This document shows, in pieces, positions 43,698 through 52,409 of a DNA stretch of 64,000 bases (positions are counted from its first letter, which is position 1; the number at the start of each line of letters is the position of its first letter). The stretch spans positions 3,534,001-3,598,000 of the forward strand of contig NZ_CP011319.1 in the NCBI RefSeq assembly GCF_001865675.1, read 5' to 3'. Source of the stretch: Janthinobacterium sp. 1_2014MBL_MicDiv. GTDB taxonomy: Bacteria > Pseudomonadota > Gammaproteobacteria > Burkholderiales > Burkholderiaceae_D. The translations under genes were made by a program, and so were the position numbers. The notes under the pieces are model-generated. The model was not told where the DNA came from, made no database searches, and saw nothing but the letters and a program-made list of their open reading frames with translations.

Positions 43698-45640
43698 GCC
43701 GCACGCTCCAGGCGGTTGCGCGTGCGCTGCCACAGGGAAATCAGCTGCTCGAAGTTGGCGCGCACGGCGGCGATCAGGCCCGCATCGTCGAGTTCGCCGG
43801 CCAGCCAGCGGCGGCTCGGCTCCTGGAAGATCGTGCGTCCCACCATGAAGCCACGGCAAGTGGTGCTGGCACTGGCCTGTTCGAAACTGGCGGCCAGCGC
43901 GGCGATGGGGGCATTCAAGCCCAGCAGCACCACGCCACGGCAGTACGGATCGCGCTCGTGCACGAGGGCATCGATCGCTTGCCACTGCTTGGCCGTCATG
44001 CTTTCCAGCTTCCACCATTCGGGATAGATGCCCAGGTTGTACAGGCGCTTGACGGCGCGCAAGACCGTATCGTCGCCGTGCGGCAGCCAGTCCGGCGGTA
44101 TGACTTCGAGCAAGAGTTCGTGACCGCTCACTTGCGCCGCGTCATACAGGGCCTTGATCTGCGCTTCCTGTTCCAGGCGGTTTTCCACGGCGTCGTCCGG
44201 ATGCAGCTGCACCAGGCACTTGATCACGTGTTCCTTCGGCCAGCTGACGAGATGCGAGCCGATGGAGCGGCCCCAGTCGAATTGCAAGGGATTCGAACCG
44301 GGCAATTCCACGGGACGGCCTATCCACCAGCCGCGTCCCGTCGCATCGTTGAGGGCGTCGACGCCATAGCGGCCATCGATCAGCACGCCCGTCTTGCCCG
44401 TCAATTTCAATGCCGTTTCCGTCTGCGCCACGGCTTGCACCATCAGCTGTTTCAAGGCGGAGATACGCGATTCGGGCGCCCCCGTCTGTTGCGCCAGCTC
44501 GAAAAATTGCGTGCGGTGGTCGAAGGCGAACACGCACAGTTCCTCCCACTGCGGGCGCGCCACCGTCGTGCGGTGCAAACGGGACAAGGTGGCGTCCTGG
44601 TCCGGCTGCGTGAGTTTCGCCGCGTTGGCGAGGAAGTAGTCGAGTTCGACGGGCGACGGCATGGCCGGCGCGCAACCGTGGCGCGACACGACCAGCGCGC
44701 CGCAGCCATTCGCATAGCGGCAGCACGCTTCGTAATCCTCGCCGCGCAGCCAGCCTTTCAGGAAACCGGAAAGGAAGGCATCGCCCGCGCCCAGCACATT
44801 GAGCACGTCGACGCGCACGCCACGGTAGTTATACGCATCGTCGAGGCTGGCCGGCACCACGCTGTCGATGACGGCGCTGCCCAGCGGGCCCCGCTTGACG
44901 ACGAGCGTGGCCACGGTGGCGGCCCGCACGGCGCGCAAGGACGCCATGATGTCGGCGCCGCCGCCGGCGATCATGAATTCCTCTTCCGTGCCGACGATCA
45001 GGTCGAACTGCGGCAGGATGGCCTGCAGGTGGCGGGTCACGCCCTCGTTCGAGACGAAACGCGTTTCGCCATCGGCCTTGCCCGACAAGCCCCACAGCAC
45101 GGGCCGGTAATCGATATCGAGCACGGTGCGCACATTGCTGGCCCGCGCCAGCGTCAGCGCCTGCATGCTGACGCCATGCATGGCAGCCGTGGAGAAATGC
45201 GTGCCGGTGATCAGCAAGGCTTTGCTCGAGGCAATGAAGGCCGCATCCACCGACGCCGGGTCGATGGCCATGTCGGCGCAATTGTCGCGGTAAAAAATCA
45301 GGGGAAAGGTATTCTTGTCCTTGATGCCCAGCATCACCAGCGCCGTCAGGCGGTCGCGGTCGATGCCGACATGGCTGACGTCGCAGCCTTCCTTCGACAA
45401 GGTATCGGTGAGGAATCGTCCCATGTGGTCGTCGCCCACCTTCGACAGCATGGCCGATTTCAGGCCCAGGCGGGCCGTGCCGAAGGCGATGTTCGCCGAC
45501 GAGCCGCCCAGGTACTTGGCGAAGCTGGTGGCGTCTTCCAGCGGACTGCCGATTTGCTGCGCGTACAGGTCCACCGCCAGACGGCCCAGGCAGATCACGT
45601 CGAGCGCGCGGCCCTGGGCAAATTGTGTGGAATTATTCAT
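43694..45640 (-). CDS. iolC: 5-dehydro-2-deoxygluconokinase fused to a DUF2090 aldolase-like domain
   Basis: This 648-residue protein joins two parts. Residues about 10-330 are a PfkB sugar kinase (LDVICLGRLAVDLYAQQIGS, YLGGSSANIAFGTARLGL, and the anion hole LNVLGAGDAFLSGFLKGWL with the catalytic Asp). Residues about 345-645 are DUF2090, related to class I aldolases such as IolJ (ELCVFAFDHRTQFFELA, TGVLIDGRYGVDALND, PEWWKLESM, GFMVGRTIFQEPSRRWL). The kinase phosphorylates 2-deoxy-5-keto-gluconate. The fused domain probably cleaves the product to DHAP and malonate semialdehyde. That would explain why no iolJ is present. It sits 8 bp after the ATPase gene. Confidence 0.93.
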   Translation of the reverse strand: MNNSTQFAQGRALDVICLGRLAVDLYAQQIGSPLEDATSFAKYLGGSSANIAFGTARLGLKSAMLSKVGDDHMGRFLTDTLSKEGCDVSHVGIDRDRLTALVMLGIKDKNTFPLIFYRDNCADMAIDPASVDAAFIASSKALLITGTHFSTAAMHGVSMQALTLARASNVRTVLDIDYRPVLWGLSGKADGETRFVSNEGVTRHLQAILPQFDLIVGTEEEFMIAGGGADIMASLRAVRAATVATLVVKRGPLGSAVIDSVVPASLDDAYNYRGVRVDVLNVLGAGDAFLSGFLKGWLRGEDYEACCRYANGCGALVVSRHGCAPAMPSPVELDYFLANAAKLTQPDQDATLSRLHRTTVARPQWEELCVFAFDHRTQFFELAQQTGAPESRISALKQLMVQAVAQTETALKLTGKTGVLIDGRYGVDALNDATGRGWWIGRPVELPGSNPLQFDWGRSIGSHLVSWPKEHVIKCLVQLHPDDAVENRLEQEAQIKALYDAAQVSGHELLLEVIPPDWLPHGDDTVLRAVKRLYNLGIYPEWWKLESMTAKQWQAIDALVHERDPYCRGVVLLGLNAPIAALAASFEQASASTTCRGFMVGRTIFQEPSRRWLAGELDDAGLIAAVRANFEQLISLWQRTRNRLERAA

Positions 45641-45648
45641 GGCTATCC

Positions 45649-46434
45649 TTAAATCGTGACACCGTCGAGTTCACTCATCAGCGTTTGCATTTCCGCGCCG
45701 CCCGCCATCATGTCCAGCAAGGCATCCTTGGTCACCGTCTCCTTGGTGAACGTGCCCAGCGACTTGCCCCGGTTCAACAAAGTAAACGAATCGCCGACCG
45801 GATATGCATGGTGCACATTGTGCGTAATGAAGATGACGGAAATGCCCCGTTCGCGCGCCTTGTAAATCAGTTTGAGCACGTTGAACGATTGTTTCACGCC
45901 CAGGGCCGCCGTCGGTTCGTCGAGGATCAGCACGCGGGCGCCGAAATGGATGGCGCGCGCAATGGCCAGGCACTGCTTCTCGCCGCCCGACATGGTGCCG
46001 ATGGCCTGGTGCGGGTCGCGCACCATGATGCCCATCTCGGCCAGCTTGGCGCGCGCCGTCTCGGCCGCATACTCGATATCCATCACCGGCACCAGGCCCA
46101 GCAGCTTTTTCATCGGCTCGCGGCCCATGAAGAAATTGCGCGCCACGGACAGCAGCGGCACCAGCGCCAGGTCCTGGTAGACGGTGGCCACGCCCATGTC
46201 CAGTGCTTCGCTCGGCGAATTGAAGACGACGGGCTGGCCATCGACCAGGTATTGACCGTCGGTCGGCTTGTGCACGCCGGCCAGGGTCTTGATCAGGGTG
46301 GACTTGCCGGCGCCGTTGTCGCCCAGCAAGCAATGAACTTCCCCCTCGCGCAAGCGCATGGTGATGTTTTGCAGCGCCAGCACGGAGCCGAAACGCTTGC
46401 TGACATTCTCCAGAGCAAGAATATAGTCGCTCAT
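45649..46434 (-). CDS. ATPase of an inositol/sugar ABC importer
   Basis: This 261-residue ABC protein has one nucleotide-binding domain: Walker [12 protein letters not shown]-loop YQDLALVP, signature [15 protein letters not shown], Walker [13 protein letters not shown] and H-loop [13 protein letters not shown]. The single domain, unlike two-domain RbsA/XylG, is like FrcA-type CUT2 ATPases. It powers import by the permease gene three bases upstream. The signature carries GGEKQ rather than GGQ, as in FrcA. It directly precedes iolC. Confidence 0.93.
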   Translation of the reverse strand: MSDYILALENVSKRFGSVLALQNITMRLREGEVHCLLGDNGAGKSTLIKTLAGVHKPTDGQYLVDGQPVVFNSPSEALDMGVATVYQDLALVPLLSVARNFFMGREPMKKLLGLVPVMDIEYAAETARAKLAEMGIMVRDPHQAIGTMSGGEKQCLAIARAIHFGARVLILDEPTAALGVKQSFNVLKLIYKARERGISVIFITHNVHHAYPVGDSFTLLNRGKSLGTFTKETVTKDALLDMMAGGAEMQTLMSELDGVTI

Positions 46435-46437
46435 GAT

Positions 46438-47604
46438 TTACCTCGCTTCCGTGACGCGTGAGCGTACAAAGTTATTGAACAGCACGGCGATCAGCAGCAT
46501 CACGCCGAGGAACACGCGGAACCAGTCCGAATTGATATTGGTGTACGTAATGCCGATCTGCACCACGCCGAAGATCAGCGCGCCGAAGCAGGCGCCGACG
46601 ACGGAGCCGTAGCCGCCCGTCAGCAGGGCGCCACCGATGACGGCCGCGATGATGGCTTCGAATTCCTTCTGCATGCCGCGGTCGGCGGCGGCCGAACCCA
46701 CGTCGCACACTTGCAAGGTAGCAAACAGGCAGGCGCAGAAGGCCGTGAAGACGAACAGCGAGATCTTGACCTTGCGTACAGGCACGCCCACATTCTTGGC
46801 CGCGTTGGCGTCGCCGCCGACGGCAAACATCCAGTTGCCGAAGCGGGTGCGCGACAGCACGAAAGCGGCACCGGCGGCCAGCACCAGCCACCAGGCGATG
46901 ACTTTCGGCACGCCCTTGACGAGCGGCGAACCGTCGTCGAGCACGGCGATCCAGCCGTGTGTTCCCATCCACTGGAACAGTCCCGTGGCGAAGTTACCGT
47001 GGAACAGCAAGCTGGCCAGCCAGTCCTGCGCCGCCAGGTCGCCCACGCCGCTGACGATGGTGCGGTTGGCGAACATGATCGACAGGGCCAGGGTCAGGCC
47101 GCGCAGGATGAACAGGAAGGCCAGCGTGACGATGAACGATGGCAGGCGCGTCTTGATGACGATATAGCCGTTGAGCCAGCCCAGCGCCATGGAACCGGCG
47201 AAGGCGAAGATGATGGCGGCCCACAGGGGCCAGTGGAAATAAATCGTCGGGATGGCGATCATCATGCCGGCAAAGCCGATCATGGAGCCGATCGACAGGT
47301 CGAATTCGCCGGCGATCATCAACAGGCAGGCGCCGATGGCGATGATGCCCAGGTAGGACGCCACCTGCATCCAGTTGACGACGCCGTCGAGGTTGAACAT
47401 GCCGGAATCGCCGGCCGTGATGACGAAGAAGGCAAACACGAGCACCGCGCCGGAAATGGAGGCGAACTCGGGACGGCCGAAAAACCGTTTGACCCAGCTG
47501 GTCGCGCCCACGCGCTCGTCGGCGGCGGCTGGTTTGCTGGAGGCGCCGGAAGGCGGGGGAGGATTCATGCCGGGGCTAGCCAGGCTGGATTTGAGCGCAG
47601 TCAT
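46438..47604 (-). CDS. CUT2-type permease of an inositol/sugar ABC importer
   Basis: This 388-residue inner-membrane protein of the RbsC/XylH type has nine or ten helices. The GEFDLSIGSMIGFAGMM segment (EAA-like coupling region in this family) and LFVFTAFCACLFATLQV are typical. The first 45 residues are cytoplasmic and Pro/Ala-rich. ATG 47604 has AAAGGA upstream. It is followed after three bases by the ATPase gene and preceded by a 152-bp gap containing a 12-bp GC hairpin (47696-47727), which may protect the upstream binding-protein message. Substrate myo-inositol is inferred from the operon. Confidence 0.92.
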   Translation of the reverse strand: MTALKSSLASPGMNPPPPSGASSKPAAADERVGATSWVKRFFGRPEFASISGAVLVFAFFVITAGDSGMFNLDGVVNWMQVASYLGIIAIGACLLMIAGEFDLSIGSMIGFAGMMIAIPTIYFHWPLWAAIIFAFAGSMALGWLNGYIVIKTRLPSFIVTLAFLFILRGLTLALSIMFANRTIVSGVGDLAAQDWLASLLFHGNFATGLFQWMGTHGWIAVLDDGSPLVKGVPKVIAWWLVLAAGAAFVLSRTRFGNWMFAVGGDANAAKNVGVPVRKVKISLFVFTAFCACLFATLQVCDVGSAAADRGMQKEFEAIIAAVIGGALLTGGYGSVVGACFGALIFGVVQIGITYTNINSDWFRVFLGVMLLIAVLFNNFVRSRVTEAR

Positions 47605-47695
47605 ACAAATTCCTTTTAGTAATACTTGCAACAATTCCTGCTACCGATGTCAATTACTTTCCTGCCAGCATCGCTGGCGCCAGGCGTGTTCAGTC

Positions 47696-47727
47696 CCGCC
47701 CGCCGCCAGCCCGAGGGCGGCGGGCGG
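47696..47727 (-). other. Intra-operon GC hairpin after the binding-protein gene
   Basis: A perfect 12-bp stem (47696-47707 with 47716-47727) has an eight-base loop, and no T run follows. It lies 30 bp past the binding-protein stop and 92 bp before the permease start. Hairpins here usually stop 3' exonucleases and raise the level of binding protein over permease. Confidence 0.7.
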
Positions 47728-47756
47728 CGGGCCGGAACACTCTGGAACGCGATGAA

Positions 47757-48806
47757 TTAACGGTATTGACCGGCGTACTTTTCGACCTTGGCGATGTTTT
47801 CCTTGGTCACGAAACCGGGGCCGGAGCTGATGTGGCGCGGGCCATAGATGGGCGTCAGGCCGTATTCCGCCAGGCGCGCCTGGTATTTCGGATTGGCAAT
47901 CAGGATTTCCTTGACCTTGGCCAGGTCCGTGATCTTTTGCTGTTTCATGATGGCCATCACGGCGACGGGAATGTAGCCTTGCAGGTAGGGTTGCTGGTCG
48001 ATGGCAAACTGGATGCTGCCATCCTTGATGCCCTTGGCAATTTCTTCCGACAGATCGAAACTGGCGAAGTACATCTTGCCTTTCAGGCCCAGTTTCTCGA
48101 CGGCGCGCATGGCGGCCGGCGCCGAATCCGGTCCCAGCGCCAGCACGGCCTGGGTCTTCGGATTGCTGCGCAGATAGGCGCTGACCTTGCTTTCGATCAC
48201 GCCAGGATCGACACCGTTGGTATCGAGCGTGGATGACTTGAAGTCGACGCCCAGCGCATCGGCAAAGCCGCGGCAGCGTTCGAACGACGAGGCATTCATC
48301 GCATAGTGGTTCACGCACACGAACGATTTGATGCCCGCTTCCTTGGCCCGCTTGCCGGCGCCCAGGCCCGCGTCATACTCGGGCTGGCCCACGTGCATGA
48401 TGGCTTTCAACTGTTCGCTTTGCGCCAGGGTGCCCGAATTGATGGTCACGAGCATGATTTTCTTGGCCACCACCGTGCCCAGCGGCTTTTGCAGCACGCT
48501 GAAGTCGGCGATGTCGGCGATCAGGCCATCGTAATTGCGCGCGGCCGACTGCTCGATCAGGCGCGCCATGTCGGCCAGGTCGCCGTTCGGCGGATTGCGG
48601 TAGTCGACCGTGACGTTGAAGTCTTCGCCGGCTTGCTTGATGGAATTTTTGATCGTGTTCCACCAGGAATCGGAATCGGGCGCATGGCTGACCATGACGA
48701 ATTTCTCGCCGGCAGCGTGGCTGGCGCCGCCGCTCAGGCCCAGGCCCAGTCCCAGGCTGGCGATGGCCAGGCACTTCATCAAACCCTTGCTTTTATTGCT
48801 ATGCAT
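47757..48806 (-). CDS. Periplasmic inositol/sugar-binding protein
   Basis: This 349-residue protein has a signal peptide (about 1-32, ending GGASHAAG) and a type I periplasmic-binding fold (Peripla_BP_4): KFVMVSHAPDSDSWWNTIKN, NYDGLIADIADFSVL, VCVNHYAMNASSFERCRGFADAL, VLALGPDSAPAAMRAVE and IQFAIDQQPYLQGYIPVAVM. It captures a sugar or cyclitol for the permease. The operon makes myo-inositol likely. It is the first gene of the iol operon, and its start lies 260 bp from the divergent iolR. A hairpin follows the gene. Confidence 0.93.
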   Translation of the reverse strand: MHSNKSKGLMKCLAIASLGLGLGLSGGASHAAGEKFVMVSHAPDSDSWWNTIKNSIKQAGEDFNVTVDYRNPPNGDLADMARLIEQSAARNYDGLIADIADFSVLQKPLGTVVAKKIMLVTINSGTLAQSEQLKAIMHVGQPEYDAGLGAGKRAKEAGIKSFVCVNHYAMNASSFERCRGFADALGVDFKSSTLDTNGVDPGVIESKVSAYLRSNPKTQAVLALGPDSAPAAMRAVEKLGLKGKMYFASFDLSEEIAKGIKDGSIQFAIDQQPYLQGYIPVAVMAIMKQQKITDLAKVKEILIANPKYQARLAEYGLTPIYGPRHISSGPGFVTKENIAKVEKYAGQYR

Positions 48807-48903
48807 GAATGTCTCCTAGACGGATTAATTTTTATAGTTGCGAGCTTTTATGAAGGGTGTCATCGGCCTGGCCTTGCGGCACGCAAACCGATGCACTGCG
48901 CAC

Positions 48904-48932
48904 AGCTTAGGCCACAAAAAAGACAAATGCAA
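48904..48932 (-). promoter_or_regulatory. Candidate sigma-70 promoter of the iol catabolic operon
   Basis: On the minus strand TTGCAT (48927-48932) and TAAGCT (48904-48909) are 17 bp apart. It lies upstream of the binding-protein gene and 22 bp from the 22-bp palindrome. The -10 is weak. A leader of about 90 bases would follow. Confidence 0.42.
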
Positions 48933-48953
48933 TAAAATTTTCAAAATAAATAT

Positions 48954-48975
48954 AAATAGAAATTTGTTTCTATTT
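48954..48975. promoter_or_regulatory. Candidate IolR operator palindrome
   Basis: Nine-base arms AAATAGAAA (48954-48962) and TTTCTATTT (48967-48975) surround TTTG. It lies in the AT-rich divergent promoter and covers the -35 of iolR, between both transcription units. An RpiR-family dimer could bind it. A repressor here would block iolR and limit the opposite operon. Confidence 0.65.
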
Positions 48976-48995
48976 TTAGGATTCCCTCCTATAAT
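48967..48995 (+). promoter_or_regulatory. Promoter of iolR-iolG
   Basis: A perfect TATAAT at 48990-48995 is preceded at 17 bp by TTTCTA (48967-48972). The latter lies within the right arm of the palindrome, which suggests autoregulation. Confidence 0.6.
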
Positions 48996-49066
48996 TCTCG
49001 CCAGAACCAGCCGCCGGACAAATTGATATGCCAGCGCGGCCCCGCAAGCACACAGAGGAAAAAATC

Positions 49067-49933
49067 ATGGCAGCCACCGCCCCCATCGAACAATTGATGC
49101 AGCACATTGCCGCCGAGTACGACAACCTGTCGCGCCAGCTGAAAGTCATCGCCCAGTACATCGAGAAGCACCGGGCCAGCCTGATGCTTGAGCGCATCAG
49201 CGACATCGCGGCCGCCTGCGACGTGCAGCCGTCGGCCATCGTGCGCTTCGCGCAGCGCTTCGGCTACACGGGCTTTTCCGAAATGCAGGATGTGTTCCGC
49301 CAGGCATACACGGACCAGGCCAGCGCCACGCCCGACTACCAGCAGCGCATCCGCAAGCTCATTTCCACGCGCGACACGGCCCTCAGTGCGGGCGACCTGA
49401 CGCGCGAATTCGTCGGCGCCAGCCGCGCCGGCCTCGACGACCTGGCGGCCGGCCTCGACGACGCGCAGCTGGAAGCGGCCGTCAATCTGCTGCTGAAAGC
49501 GGACAACATCTATGTGATCGGCGTGCGCCGGTCGTTTCCGATCGCCTCCTACATCGCCTATGCGCTCGAGCATACGGACAAGCGCGTGCACCTGATCAGC
49601 GGACTGGGCGGCATGCACCGCGAACAGATGCGCAGCGTGCGCGAACGCGATGTGGCGATCGCCATCAGTTTCTCGCCTTACGGCAAGGAAACCCAGCAGT
49701 GCATCAAGGCGGCGCAAGACAAGGGCGCCAAGGTTCTCGTGATTACCGACAGCAAGCTGGCGCCGCTCGCGCGGGCCGCCGACGCGCTGTTGACCGTCAC
49801 CGAGGGCAGCGCCTTCGCCTTCCGCTCGCTGACCAGCACCATCTGCCTGTGCCAGGCGCTGTTCATCGCGCTGGCTTACAAATTAGAGCTCGACATCGAA
49901 GAAATCCACACCCCAGGAGAACATGATGATTGA
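49067..49933 (+). CDS. iolR: RpiR-family regulator of inositol genes (IolR type)
   Basis: This 288-residue protein has an N-terminal RpiR helix-turn-helix (about 1-80; LSRQLKVIAQYIEKH, ISDIAAACDVQPSAIVRFAQ, RFGYTGFSEMQDVFR) and a C-terminal SIS domain (about 130-270; NIYVIGVRRSFPIASYIAYAL, DVAIAISFSPYGKETQQCI). RpiR-type IolR proteins repress iol genes and are released by a phosphorylated sugar intermediate, probably from the IolC reaction. GAGG before ATG 49067 favours it over ATG 49028, which adds 13 residues. It overlaps iolG by 11 bp. Confidence 0.9.
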   Translation: MAATAPIEQLMQHIAAEYDNLSRQLKVIAQYIEKHRASLMLERISDIAAACDVQPSAIVRFAQRFGYTGFSEMQDVFRQAYTDQASATPDYQQRIRKLISTRDTALSAGDLTREFVGASRAGLDDLAAGLDDAQLEAAVNLLLKADNIYVIGVRRSFPIASYIAYALEHTDKRVHLISGLGGMHREQMRSVRERDVAIAISFSPYGKETQQCIKAAQDKGAKVLVITDSKLAPLARAADALLTVTEGSAFAFRSLTSTICLCQALFIALAYKLELDIEEIHTPGEHDD

Positions 49934-50912
49934 AGTAGCGTTGTTCGGCGCCGGACGCATCGGCAAAATCCACGCGGCCAACCTGGCTGCCCAGCCGGGC
50001 GTCCGGTTCAAGTACGTGGTCGACGTCAACGAGGAAGCGGCATCCGCGCTGGCCGTCTTGCATGGCGGCAGCAGCGCCACGGTGGAAGCGGCATTGGCCG
50101 ACCCGGCCATCAAGGCCGTCGTCATCGCTTCCAGCACGGACACGCACGCGGACCTGATCCTGCGCTCGGCCGCCGCCGGCAAGGCCATCTTTTGCGAAAA
50201 ACCCGTCGATCTGACGATAGACCGGGCGCGCGCCTGCGCCGCCGCCGTCAAGGAAGCCAAGGTCATGTGCATGCTGGGCTTCCAGCGCCGCTACGATCCC
50301 ACCTTCAATGCCGTCAAGACACGCATTGAAGCGGGCAAGATCGGCACGCCCGAATTGCTGATCGTCACCAGCCGCGATCCCGGGCCGCCGCCGGTCAGCT
50401 ACATCAAGGTGTCGGGCGGCATCTTCAAGGATATGCTGATCCACGATTTCGACATCTTCCGCTGGATACTCGACGACGAGGCCGTCAGCGTGCACGCCAC
50501 GGGCAGCTGCCTGGTGGACCCGGCCATCGGCGAGGCGGGCGACCTGGACACGGCCGTCGTCACCATCCGCACGGCCAAGGGGCGTTTGTGCCAGATCAAT
50601 GCCTCGCGCCGCGCCGCCTACGGCTACGACCAGCGCTTCGAAATACTGGGCAGCGCCGGGATGCTGCAGGCGGGCAACCACAAGCCGACGGAAGTGACGG
50701 CCTATGGCGCCGTCAACGTCAGCGTGGACAAGCCGGAAGATTTCTTCCTCGAACGCTATCGCGTGGCGTACGCGCAGGAAATGGCGCACTTTTTTGACGC
50801 CCTCAGCCACGGCACGCCGCTGCGCACCACGGTGCACGATGGCTTGAAGGCGCTGGAACTGGCCGAGGCGGCCACCCTGTCGTGGCGCGAACAGCGCGTC
50901 GTGGCTGTGTAA
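49923..50912 (+). CDS. iolG: myo-Inositol 2-dehydrogenase
   Basis: This 329-residue Gfo/Idh/MocA enzyme has the NAD Rossmann motif ALFGAGRIGKIHA, the EKP motif (IFCEKPVDL) and the catalytic Asp-x-x-x-His arrangement in FKDMLIHDFDIFRWIL. RDPGPPPVSY is typical of inositol dehydrogenases. It oxidises myo-inositol to scyllo-inosose, the first step of the pathway. GGAG precedes the start. It overlaps iolR, so the two are co-translated. Confidence 0.94.
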   Translation: MMIEVALFGAGRIGKIHAANLAAQPGVRFKYVVDVNEEAASALAVLHGGSSATVEAALADPAIKAVVIASSTDTHADLILRSAAAGKAIFCEKPVDLTIDRARACAAAVKEAKVMCMLGFQRRYDPTFNAVKTRIEAGKIGTPELLIVTSRDPGPPPVSYIKVSGGIFKDMLIHDFDIFRWILDDEAVSVHATGSCLVDPAIGEAGDLDTAVVTIRTAKGRLCQINASRRAAYGYDQRFEILGSAGMLQAGNHKPTEVTAYGAVNVSVDKPEDFFLERYRVAYAQEMAHFFDALSHGTPLRTTVHDGLKALELAEAATLSWREQRVVAV

Positions 50913-50941
50913 AAAGACAATAACAAGATACTGGAGACCAG

Positions 50942-51964
50942 ATGTCATCCCCAACATTGAAAGTAGGCATCGTCGGCCTGGGCCGCCTGGGCCAGCGCCA
51001 TGCCATCAACCTGGCGCAGCGCGTGCCGAATGCGCAAGTCGTGGCCGCCTGCAGCCCCGTGCAAGCGGAACTGGACTGGGCCGCCGGCACGCTGGGCATC
51101 GCCACCGGCTACGCCGACTACGACGCGCTGCTGGCCCACCCGGGCCTGGACGCCGTGTTTCTCGTCACGCCCACGTCGCTGCATGCGGACCAGATCATCG
51201 CCGCCTTGCGCGCCGGCAAGCACGTGTTTTGCGAAAAGCCGCTGTCGCTGGACCTGGCCGACTGCCTGAAGGTGGAAGCGGAAGCGGCGCGCCATCCGCA
51301 CTTGACGGTCATGATCGGCTTCGTGCGCCGCTTCGACGCCAGCTACCATGACGCGCAGCAAAAGATCGCCCAGGGCCTCGTCGGCAAGCCCTACCTGGTG
51401 CGTTCGCAGACGTGCGACCAGAACGACCCCAGCGGCGCCTTCATGCGCTTCGCGCCCACCAGCGGCGGCATCTTCCTCGATTGCAGCGTGCACGATATCG
51501 ACCTGGCGCGCTGGCTGCTGGGCAATCCCGTACCCAAACGCGTGTATGCGAGCGGCACCAATGCCATCCACACGGGCTTGCAGGCGTTCGGCGACGTCGA
51601 CAATGGCCTGGCGACGGTCGAGTTTAGCGATGGCAGCATGGCCAGCTTCATGGCCTCGCGCACCATGGCGCATGGCCATGAAACCTTGACGGAAGTGTTC
51701 GGCACTGGCGGCAGGCTGGCCGTGGGCAGCAATCCGCGCCTGAACAGGGTGGAAATTTCGGATGCGCATGGCGTGCGCAATGAATGCACGCCGGACTTCT
51801 ATGCCCGCTTCGCCGACGCCTTCTTGATCGAGGCGCAGGAATTCACGGACGCGGCACTGGGCCGGCGCACCCTGTCGCTGACCCTGCACGACGCGACGGA
51901 AGCGACGCGTATCGGCCTGGCCATGACGCAAGCCATGCGCGAAGCGCGGCCAGTGGAGTTCTAG
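50942..51964 (+). CDS. Second Gfo/Idh/MocA dehydrogenase, perhaps for another inositol isomer
   Basis: This 340-residue enzyme has VGIVGLGRLGQRHA (Rossmann motif), VFCEKPLSL and GGIFLDCSVHDIDLARWLL (catalytic Asp and His). It starts 29 bp after iolG with GGAG upstream, so the two are likely one unit. It probably handles scyllo- or D-chiro-inositol, or an inosose. That is inference from position, since the family is broad. Its 3' end abuts the convergent HigA-like gene. Confidence 0.9.
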   Translation: MSSPTLKVGIVGLGRLGQRHAINLAQRVPNAQVVAACSPVQAELDWAAGTLGIATGYADYDALLAHPGLDAVFLVTPTSLHADQIIAALRAGKHVFCEKPLSLDLADCLKVEAEAARHPHLTVMIGFVRRFDASYHDAQQKIAQGLVGKPYLVRSQTCDQNDPSGAFMRFAPTSGGIFLDCSVHDIDLARWLLGNPVPKRVYASGTNAIHTGLQAFGDVDNGLATVEFSDGSMASFMASRTMAHGHETLTEVFGTGGRLAVGSNPRLNRVEISDAHGVRNECTPDFYARFADAFLIEAQEFTDAALGRRTLSLTLHDATEATRIGLAMTQAMREARPVEF

Positions 51965-52318
51965 CCATTTGCAAACAGCCCAGGCGGCCGGTGCGGGAAA
52001 CGGCTGCCTGGGTTCCATAGCCAGCCGCAAGCCCATGGCGCCGAGGATGGCCGTGAGCGTGCTCAGCGAGGGATTGCCATCGGCCGACAAGGTGCGGTAC
52101 AGCTGGGTAGGATAGAGCCGGGCCGCCTGCGCCACGGCGGGCACGCCGCCAAGGGCGCGCGTCAGCTGGCGCAGCACGCTCAGCAGTTCGCCATGGTCGC
52201 CATCGACGAGGATATTGTTGATCAGTTCAAGGGCGAAATCGGCATCGCCGCGGTACAGCTCAGCCATCGCCTCCTCATGCGAGCGGTCTCTCGGTGGCTT
52301 GCGGATATCCTCTTTCAT
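51962..52318 (-). CDS. HigA-like DNA-binding protein with no in-frame stop at its expected end
   Basis: The first 95 or so residues (SHEEAMAELYRGDADFALE, ILVDGDHGELLSVLRQL, GGVPAVAQAARLYPTQLYRT, NPSLSTLTAILGAMGLRLA) match the small Xre-type antitoxin-like proteins that normally end just after this LRLAxEP stretch. AAGGAG lies seven bases before ATG 52318. Here the frame has no stop before the neighbour and stays open to 50945 across the dehydrogenase antisense. A one-base frame change would end it at TAG 51961-51963. The gene is either broken or carries an odd tail. No HigB-like toxin is adjacent. Coordinates cover only the credible part. Confidence 0.6.
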
Positions 52319-52409
52319 GTCCCCTCTCCTTCCAGTCGTGCCAGCAGGCACAGGCACGCCATTGCGCTATACAATAAGTGCCTGCCCAACCGCGAAAAGC
52401 CCTGCCACC

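Noticed and set aside
47696..47727. Terminator inside the iol transport operon
   Set aside because: A strong GC stem but no T run. The downstream permease and ATPase belong functionally with the binding protein, so a stabilising hairpin is more likely.
50945..51961. Extension of the HigA-like gene through the dehydrogenase
   Set aside because: The extra 340 residues are antisense to a well-supported enzyme in register with its codons, so they are unlikely to be a real domain.
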